DNA of 64,000 nucleotides from Arthrobacter agilis (GTDB lineage: Bacteria; Actinomycetota; Actinomycetes; Actinomycetales; Micrococcaceae), in NCBI RefSeq assembly GCF_002157505.1, contig NZ_NFSC01000027.1, positions 1-64,000 on the forward strand. Reading direction: 5' to 3'. Position numbers and translations under genes: made by a program. Of the stretch, positions 59,602 through 64,000 are shown piece by piece; position 1 is the stretch's first letter; the number at the start of each line of letters is the position of its first letter. The notes under the pieces are model-generated. The model made no database searches and was not told where the DNA came from. It worked only from the letters and a program-made list of their open reading frames with translations.

Positions 59602-60490
59602 GCGCGGCAACGGCACGCTCCGCGAAGGCGGAGAACCGGCGGGTCGCGGGCGAGAGGTAGCCGTGCTTCCGCTGGACGAGGGCGATCGTGTCGTAGAGCG
59701 GTTCGGCGAACGGGAAGCTTCTCACGTTGTCCTCGCGCCGCAGGGACTCGAGGATGCCGGTGGCCATGAAGGAATCGCCGGCCCCCGCTGCCACGAGGCT
59801 GTACGCCGTCTCCGCGTGTTCGACCTCCATCTCCGCCTCGATGGACAGCCCCGCGAGGTTGGCCCGGTTCAGTAGCTGGCGGCGCGTGGGATCCTTCCAC
59901 CCTGCGTGGGCGTCGTAGAGGACGAGCTTCGCGGCGGCCAGCTCGTGGATGCTCACCGGTCCGGCGTCCGCGGGCCGGGTGGAGGAGATGAAGCGCACCT
60001 CGTCCCGTGCGAGCTGCCGGATGTCGAGGTTGTCGCTGTCCACCGGCAGCACGACCAGGCCGCACTCGATCTCCCCGCTGGCGACGGAGGCGGCCACGAC
60101 GTGCGAGTTCAGGCCGATCATGCGCACCCGCACCCCCGGGTGCTGCTGGTGGAACTGCACGACGAGGTCCGCGAGGTCGTAGTTCGCGGCATACCGGAGG
60201 ACACCGAAGGTCGATACGCCGCCGCTCAGCGTCTGCAGCGACTGCACGGCCTCGATCCCGCGCCGCGCGGAATTGACGCAGTCGAGGGCGTGGGGGTGGA
60301 GTTCCTCCGCTGCAGGTGCGGGGGACAGGCCCTTGGAGGTGCGGGTGAACAGCGGCGAGCCCAGTTCCTGCTCCAGCCGCGAGATCAGCTCGGACGCCGA
60401 TGCCTGGCTGATGCCGAGTTCCTTCGCGGCAGCGCTCAGCGATCGGCAGCTGTAGGCGGCGAGGAAGGCCCGGAGCTGGTTCAGGGTCAT
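59576..60490 (-). CDS. LysR family transcriptional regulator
   Basis: The 304-residue LTTR has an N-terminal winged helix-turn-helix (MTLNQLRAFLAAYSCRSLSA, then AAKELGISQASASELISRLE) and a C-terminal co-inducer domain with GEIECGLVVLPVD and LVAAGAGDSFMATGI. It is divergent (71 bp) from the histidinol-dehydrogenase-like gene and probably activates that operon. The C-terminal codons overlap a terminator hairpin. Confidence 0.9.
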   Translation of the reverse strand: MTLNQLRAFLAAYSCRSLSAAAKELGISQASASELISRLEQELGSPLFTRTSKGLSPAPAAEELHPHALDCVNSARRGIEAVQSLQTLSGGVSTFGVLRYAANYDLADLVVQFHQQHPGVRVRMIGLNSHVVAASVASGEIECGLVVLPVDSDNLDIRQLARDEVRFISSTRPADAGPVSIHELAAAKLVLYDAHAGWKDPTRRQLLNRANLAGLSIEAEMEVEHAETAYSLVAAGAGDSFMATGILESLRREDNVRSFPFAEPLYDTIALVQRKHGYLSPATRRFSAFAERAVAAQGGLTSLV

Positions 60491-60513
60491 AGGAGAAGCC
60501 TATATCTTCCACT

Positions 60514-60531
60514 GGGAAAGGGTAGGTTCCC
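60514..60531. promoter_or_regulatory. Inverted repeat in the LysR/dehydrogenase intergenic region
   Basis: GGGAA-AGGGTAGG-TTCCC lies in the 71-bp space between the LysR start and the histidinol-dehydrogenase-like start. Position and symmetry fit a LysR binding site, although the usual T-N11-A core is not clear. Confidence 0.35.
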
Positions 60532-60561
60532 CTATGGCGTCCCCGGTCCTAGGCTTCCACC

Positions 60562-61908
60562 ATGGAACTGAATGCCCAGTACGCCTCCTTCATTCGGGGG
60601 TCCTACGAGTGCCTGAAAAGCGCCGAGATCGGTGGAGTGCCTGCGCAGCGGCTGCCGAAGGTCGTCGAGACGGTGTCGGAAATGCTGTCGACCATCGAGA
60701 AGGGCGGGCGCGACGCCGTCGCGGAGTATTCGCGGGTCCTGGATGGCTGGGCAGGCGGCGACGTCGAGCTGGACGCCGACTCCCTTCGGAGGGCCGGCGA
60801 CGCACTGAAGCCCGAACTGCGGGCGGCCCTCGAAGCCGGAGCGGAACGGACCCGGACATTCGCCGGACTCCAGCTCCAGCACCTGCAGGACTTCGAGGCG
60901 GAAGTGATGCCCGGGGTGGTGGTGGGCCACCGGTACATCCCGGTCCAGCGCGTCGGGGCCTACCTGCCGGCCGGACGGTTCCCCATCCTCGCGAGCGCCT
61001 TCATGACCGTCGGTGTCGCGAAGACGGCGGGCGTGCCCACGGTGATTGCCTGTTCGCCGCCGACCTCCCCGACCGCGGGCAACCCCGCGGTGTTCTACTC
61101 CGCCTACCTCTCCGGCGTCGATCGGGCGTTCGTCGTCGGAGGTGTCCAGGCCCTGGCCGCCATGGCCTTCGGGCTGCTGGGCGAACAGCCGATGGACATG
61201 CTCGTGGGTGCCGGCAACGCCTACGTCACCGAAGCGAAGCGGCAGCTGTTCGGGCGGGTCGGCATGGATCTGCTCGCCGGCCCCTCGGAGGTCGCCGTGA
61301 TCGCCGACGACACCGCGGACCCCGTGATCGTCGCCGCGGACCTCCTCGGGCAGGCCGAGCACGGCCCCCAGTCGCCCGCCGCGCTCGTCACCACGTCGCG
61401 GGACCTCGCCGTCGCGGTTCTCGCCGAGGTGGACCGCCAGCTCGCGGACCTGAGCACCCGGGACATCGCCGGTGCAGCCTGGCGGGACTACGGCACGGTC
61501 TACGTCGCGGAGGACAACGCCACCGCCGTCGAACTCATGGACGTGCTCGCGCCCGAGCACCTGGAGATCATCACCGCCGACGACGACTACTTCCAGGAGA
61601 ACCTGACCAACTACGGGTCCCTCTTCCTGGGCCCCTGGTCCACGGTGGCCTACTCCGACAAGGGCATCACCGGAACCAACCACGTCCTGCCCACGGGCGG
61701 CGGGGCGCGCTCGTCGGCCGGCCTGTCCGTCGCCCGGTTCCTGAAACCCCTGACCTTCCAGCGCATCGACCGCGCCGCGACCATGCAGCTGGCTCCCCTC
61801 GTGTCCGAGATCTCCGCCTACGAGGAGATGGAAGCGCACCAACGTACGGCCGACCTCCGCATCACCCGATTCGAGAACCACTCAGTATCGACCAAGGAGC
61901 AACCATGA
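60562..61908 (+). CDS. Histidinol dehydrogenase-family enzyme, stand-alone catabolic homologue
   Basis: The 448-residue protein has the HisD fold signatures: FVVGGVQALAAMAFGLLGEQ, LLAGPSEVAVIADDTADPVI, a zinc-binding LLGQAEHGPQSPA (Gln and His), EHLEIITADDDYF with the catalytic Glu-His, and a late EAHQRTADLRI. The gene is not among histidine biosynthesis genes; it is paired with a LysR regulator and an ABC transporter. HisD homologues in such settings include 2,3-dihydroxypropane-1-sulfonate (sulfopropanediol) 3-dehydrogenase, so a role in oxidising an imported amino- or sulfo-alcohol is plausible. The substrate is unproven. Confidence 0.82.
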   Translation: MELNAQYASFIRGSYECLKSAEIGGVPAQRLPKVVETVSEMLSTIEKGGRDAVAEYSRVLDGWAGGDVELDADSLRRAGDALKPELRAALEAGAERTRTFAGLQLQHLQDFEAEVMPGVVVGHRYIPVQRVGAYLPAGRFPILASAFMTVGVAKTAGVPTVIACSPPTSPTAGNPAVFYSAYLSGVDRAFVVGGVQALAAMAFGLLGEQPMDMLVGAGNAYVTEAKRQLFGRVGMDLLAGPSEVAVIADDTADPVIVAADLLGQAEHGPQSPAALVTTSRDLAVAVLAEVDRQLADLSTRDIAGAAWRDYGTVYVAEDNATAVELMDVLAPEHLEIITADDDYFQENLTNYGSLFLGPWSTVAYSDKGITGTNHVLPTGGGARSSAGLSVARFLKPLTFQRIDRAATMQLAPLVSEISAYEEMEAHQRTADLRITRFENHSVSTKEQP

Positions 61909-62714
61909 ACAGCAGGCGCGCAATCACGTCCTTCGCAGCCGGTGCACTGGGGATCGCACTCACGCTGACGGCATGCGGCGGAGGGGACTCCGGCGGCAGC
62001 GAGGGTGGAGGGGGCGACGGCGAGGCCATCGAGACGATCACCATCGCCACCTCGAACGACGCTCCCTTCTCCTTCACCGACGATGCCGGCGACCTGCAGG
62101 GTATCGACGGCGAGATGATCAACTGGATCGCGGACAAGAAGGGCTGGGAGGTGGAGGTCTTCGTGTCCGAGTTCGCCACCCTGATCCCGGCCATCAAGGC
62201 AGGCAAGGCCGACGCCGTCGTCGACGCCATGTACATCACGGACGTCCGCAAGGAAGAGGTCAACTTCACCGACACCTGGTACCAGCAGGGCGAAGGCATG
62301 GTGGTACCGGGAGACTCGACCATGACCAACCGCGACGACGCCAAGGGCACCGTGATCGGCGTCCAGACCGGCACCACCTTCATCGAGCTGGCGGAGTCCC
62401 TGGAGCCCAAGGAGATCAAGTACTTCGATTCGCAGGCGGCACTGCTGAAGGCCGTGGAGAACAAGCAGGTCGACGTCGTCTTCACCGACGCGGCCGTCGT
62501 CGCCTACAGCCTGGTGCAGAACCCGAACGACGCCATCAAGATCGTGGACCCGTACGAGCCCTACTTCCCCGGCCTCATCGGAGCGGCAGTGCCCAAGGAG
62601 AACACCCAGCTGCTCGAGGAACTGAACTCCGGCCTCGCCGACTTGAAGGCCTCTCCCGACTACATGAAGATCCTCACCAAGTACGGGCTGACCGAGAGCA
62701 ACGCCGTCGACTGA
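61905..62714 (+). CDS. ABC transporter substrate-binding lipoprotein (polar amino acid type)
   Basis: The 269-residue protein has a lipobox LTLTAC (Cys24), a Gly/Ser/Glu linker and an SBP family 3 domain: ITIATSNDAPFSFTDDAGDL, GIDGEMINWIADKKGWEVEV, AIKAGKADAVVDAMYITDVR, TVIGVQTGTTFIELA. These are the amino-acid/opine-type features. ATG 61905 overlaps the dehydrogenase stop (4 bp), tying the transported substrate to the HisD-like enzyme. Confidence 0.9.
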   Translation: MNSRRAITSFAAGALGIALTLTACGGGDSGGSEGGGGDGEAIETITIATSNDAPFSFTDDAGDLQGIDGEMINWIADKKGWEVEVFVSEFATLIPAIKAGKADAVVDAMYITDVRKEEVNFTDTWYQQGEGMVVPGDSTMTNRDDAKGTVIGVQTGTTFIELAESLEPKEIKYFDSQAALLKAVENKQVDVVFTDAAVVAYSLVQNPNDAIKIVDPYEPYFPGLIGAAVPKENTQLLEELNSGLADLKASPDYMKILTKYGLTESNAVD

Positions 62715-62758
62715 CCGTTCCTTCCCCGTTTCACCGACGCTGAAAGGAAGGTCCGGCC

Positions 62759-63412
62759 ATCGACTTCATCACAAGTACGTTCAGCTACTTCCCCCGACTG
62801 CTGGCTGCCGCACCGATCGTGATCCAGCTCGCCCTGGGGGCGATGGCACTGGCCCTCGTGCTCGGTCTGCTGGTGGCGCTCGCGCGGATCTCGAAGTCGA
62901 GGGTCCTCCGCGGGATCGCCCTCGTCTATGTCGAGGTGATGCGGGGAACACCGCTCCTCGTCCAGCTGGTCTACATCTTCTTCGTCCTGCCCGCGATCGG
63001 CGTGAACATCGATCCGGTGCCCGCGGGGATCCTGGGCCTGGGCCTGAACTACGCGGCCTACCTGTCGGAAGTGTTCCGCTCGGCCATCCTCGCGGTCGAG
63101 GCAGGCCAGACCGAAGCTGCGCTGTCCCTCGGCTACACACCCAGTAAGGCCCTGTGGAAGGTCGTGCTGCCGCAGTCCTTCATCGTGTCGCTGGGGCCGA
63201 TCGGCAACTACTTCATCGCAATGGTGAAGGACACGGCCCTGACCTCGGTCATCGCCGTGACCGAGATCCTGAAGACGGCGAACGTCATCAACGCGCAGAC
63301 GTTCGAGACGACGCAGGTCTACACGGCGGCGGCCCTGCTGTACCTGCTGATCAGCCTTCCGTTGTCCCGCATCGTGAGTGCCCTGGAGAAAAGAGCGAGG
63401 GTCCATGTCTGA
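62759..63412 (+). CDS. Amino acid ABC transporter permease, probable ATC start
   Basis: The product is a 217-residue permease of the HisMQ/GlnP family. The N-terminus DFITSTFSYFPRLLAAAPIV and the TM region that follows match family members from residue 2, with the EAA-type loop VEAGQTEAALSLGYTPSKAL. The only start codon that preserves the conserved N-terminus is ATC at 62759, eight bases after AAGGAAGG; the first GTG (62819) would delete the first periplasmic/helix segment. Either initiation uses ATC, or the base is a mutation or sequencing error for ATG. Confidence 0.85.
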   Translation: MDFITSTFSYFPRLLAAAPIVIQLALGAMALALVLGLLVALARISKSRVLRGIALVYVEVMRGTPLLVQLVYIFFVLPAIGVNIDPVPAGILGLGLNYAAYLSEVFRSAILAVEAGQTEAALSLGYTPSKALWKVVLPQSFIVSLGPIGNYFIAMVKDTALTSVIAVTEILKTANVINAQTFETTQVYTAAALLYLLISLPLSRIVSALEKRARVHV

Positions 63413-64000
63413 CGAAGTGATCGTGAGTGCCCGGGACGTCCACAAGACGTTCGTGGTGACCAAGACGCCGAGCCTGCTGCAGCGGCTCCGGGGACAGCGG
63501 CGGGAGGTCAATCGGATCGAGGTCCTGAAGGGCGTCGACCTGGACGTCCACAAGGGGGAGACGGTCGTCATCCTCGGCTCCAGCGGGTCCGGCAAGAGCA
63601 CCCTGCTGCGCTGCATGAACAAGCTCGAGACGATCGACGACGGCCGGATCCTGGTCAACGGGCACCTCGTGGGCTACGAGGAGCGCGACGGCAAACTCGT
63701 GGACGAGAAGGCGTCCATCACGGCGAGGAAGCGGACCGACCTCGGCATGGTCTTCCAGCAGTTCAACCTCTTCCTGAACAAGACCGCGCTGGGCAACGTC
63801 ATGGCGCCACTGCAGGACGTCAAGAGGATGTCCAGGGAGGAGGCGCAGCAGCACGCCCTCGAGAACCTGAAGAGGGTCGGACTGCTGGACCGGAAGGACA
63901 ACTATCCGTCGAGGCTGTCCGGAGGGCAGAAGCAGCGCGTCGCGATCGCCCGGGCCCTCGCCATGGATCCGAGCGTCATGCTGTTCGACGAGCCGACGTC
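63405..64000 (+). CDS. Amino acid ABC transporter ATP-binding protein (partial at window end)
   Basis: The first 198 codons are visible. Walker A is GSSGSGKS (58-65), Q-loop VFQQFNLF, signature LSGGQ (171-175) and Walker B ending DEPT (195-198) at the window edge. Extra residues between the first strands (about 20-38) and a GYEERDGKLVDEKAS insert resemble the HisP subfamily. It overlaps the permease stop by 8 bp and completes the binding protein-permease-ATPase set. Confidence 0.9.
   Translation, partial: MSDEVIVSARDVHKTFVVTKTPSLLQRLRGQRREVNRIEVLKGVDLDVHKGETVVILGSSGSGKSTLLRCMNKLETIDDGRILVNGHLVGYEERDGKLVDEKASITARKRTDLGMVFQQFNLFLNKTALGNVMAPLQDVKRMSREEAQQHALENLKRVGLLDRKDNYPSRLSGGQKQRVAIARALAMDPSVMLFDEPT

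Noticed and set aside
60562..61908. Annotating the HisD homologue as the histidine-biosynthesis enzyme
   Set aside because: No other his genes nearby; it overlaps an ABC binding-protein gene and is divergent from a LysR regulator, pointing to catabolism.

Overview
The window is high-GC actinobacterial DNA, most likely from the Micrococcaceae (Arthrobacter or a close relative). The evidence is the actinobacterial trio SCO1664-like / DUF3090 / MSMEG_4193-type phosphomutase, CUT1 sugar transporters without their own ATPase, very dense LacI/IclR/SorC-controlled sugar clusters, and strong G/C bias at third codon positions. No rRNA, tRNA, CRISPR array or complete mobile element was seen.

Positions 1-15600 are a patchwork. 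The left edge is the end of an IS481-family element (1-127), followed by a histidine phosphatase. A visibly AT-richer island (about 850-3600) carries a divergent pair: an APH-like kinase and a membrane-anchored protein with a ParB-like motif. Next come a DUF1905 protein, a frameshifted DUF998 membrane gene, a GNAT acetyltransferase, a lipoprotein overlapping a short exported ORF, a rhodanese/Lrp divergent pair, the SCO1664-DUF3090-phosphomutase operon and a TerC gene behind a probable yybP-ykoY manganese riboswitch. A fumarylacetoacetate-hydrolase (FAH) family enzyme is followed by the first codons of a truncated 2-hydroxyacid dehydrogenase. Several broken genes lie here.

Positions 15700-64000 are an almost unbroken array of carbohydrate and small-molecule catabolic clusters. 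(A) 15732-25320: manA, a LacI regulator, and a divergent operon of CUT1 binding protein, two permeases, Gfo/Idh/MocA dehydrogenase, TIM-barrel isomerase, ThuA-like protein and a second Gfo/Idh/MocA enzyme. (B) 25403-41622: a ten-gene minus-strand operon (Gfo/Idh/MocA, TIM barrel, SDR, DUF4432 epimerase-like, class III CoA-transferase, a binding-protein-like protein without signal peptide, enoyl-CoA hydratase, FAH family, LacI, 2,5-dioxovalerate-type aldehyde dehydrogenase), divergent from a CUT2 ribose-type ABC transporter; tandem LacI-type operators lie between them. (C) 41673-49758: a complete 5-keto-4-deoxyuronate pathway (KduI, KduD, KDG kinase, KDPG aldolase) with a TRAP transporter and an IclR regulator, headed by a 27-bp palindrome placed at a predicted promoter. 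(D) 50151-59560: SelO, a HAD phosphatase, a 2-hydroxyacid dehydrogenase, and a SorC-type regulator divergent from a ribose/fructose-type ABC transporter with isomerase and PfkB kinase. (E) 59576-64000: a LysR regulator divergent from a stand-alone histidinol-dehydrogenase homologue and a polar-amino-acid-type ABC transporter, cut by the window end.

The layout suggests a soil or plant-litter organism that imports many sugars, sugar acids and pectin or uronate breakdown products. The least explained unit is the CoA-transferase / signal-less binding-protein-like / enoyl-CoA hydratase trio inside cluster B. It puts CoA-thioester chemistry inside what otherwise looks like an oxidative (non-phosphorylating) pentose or sugar-acid pathway.
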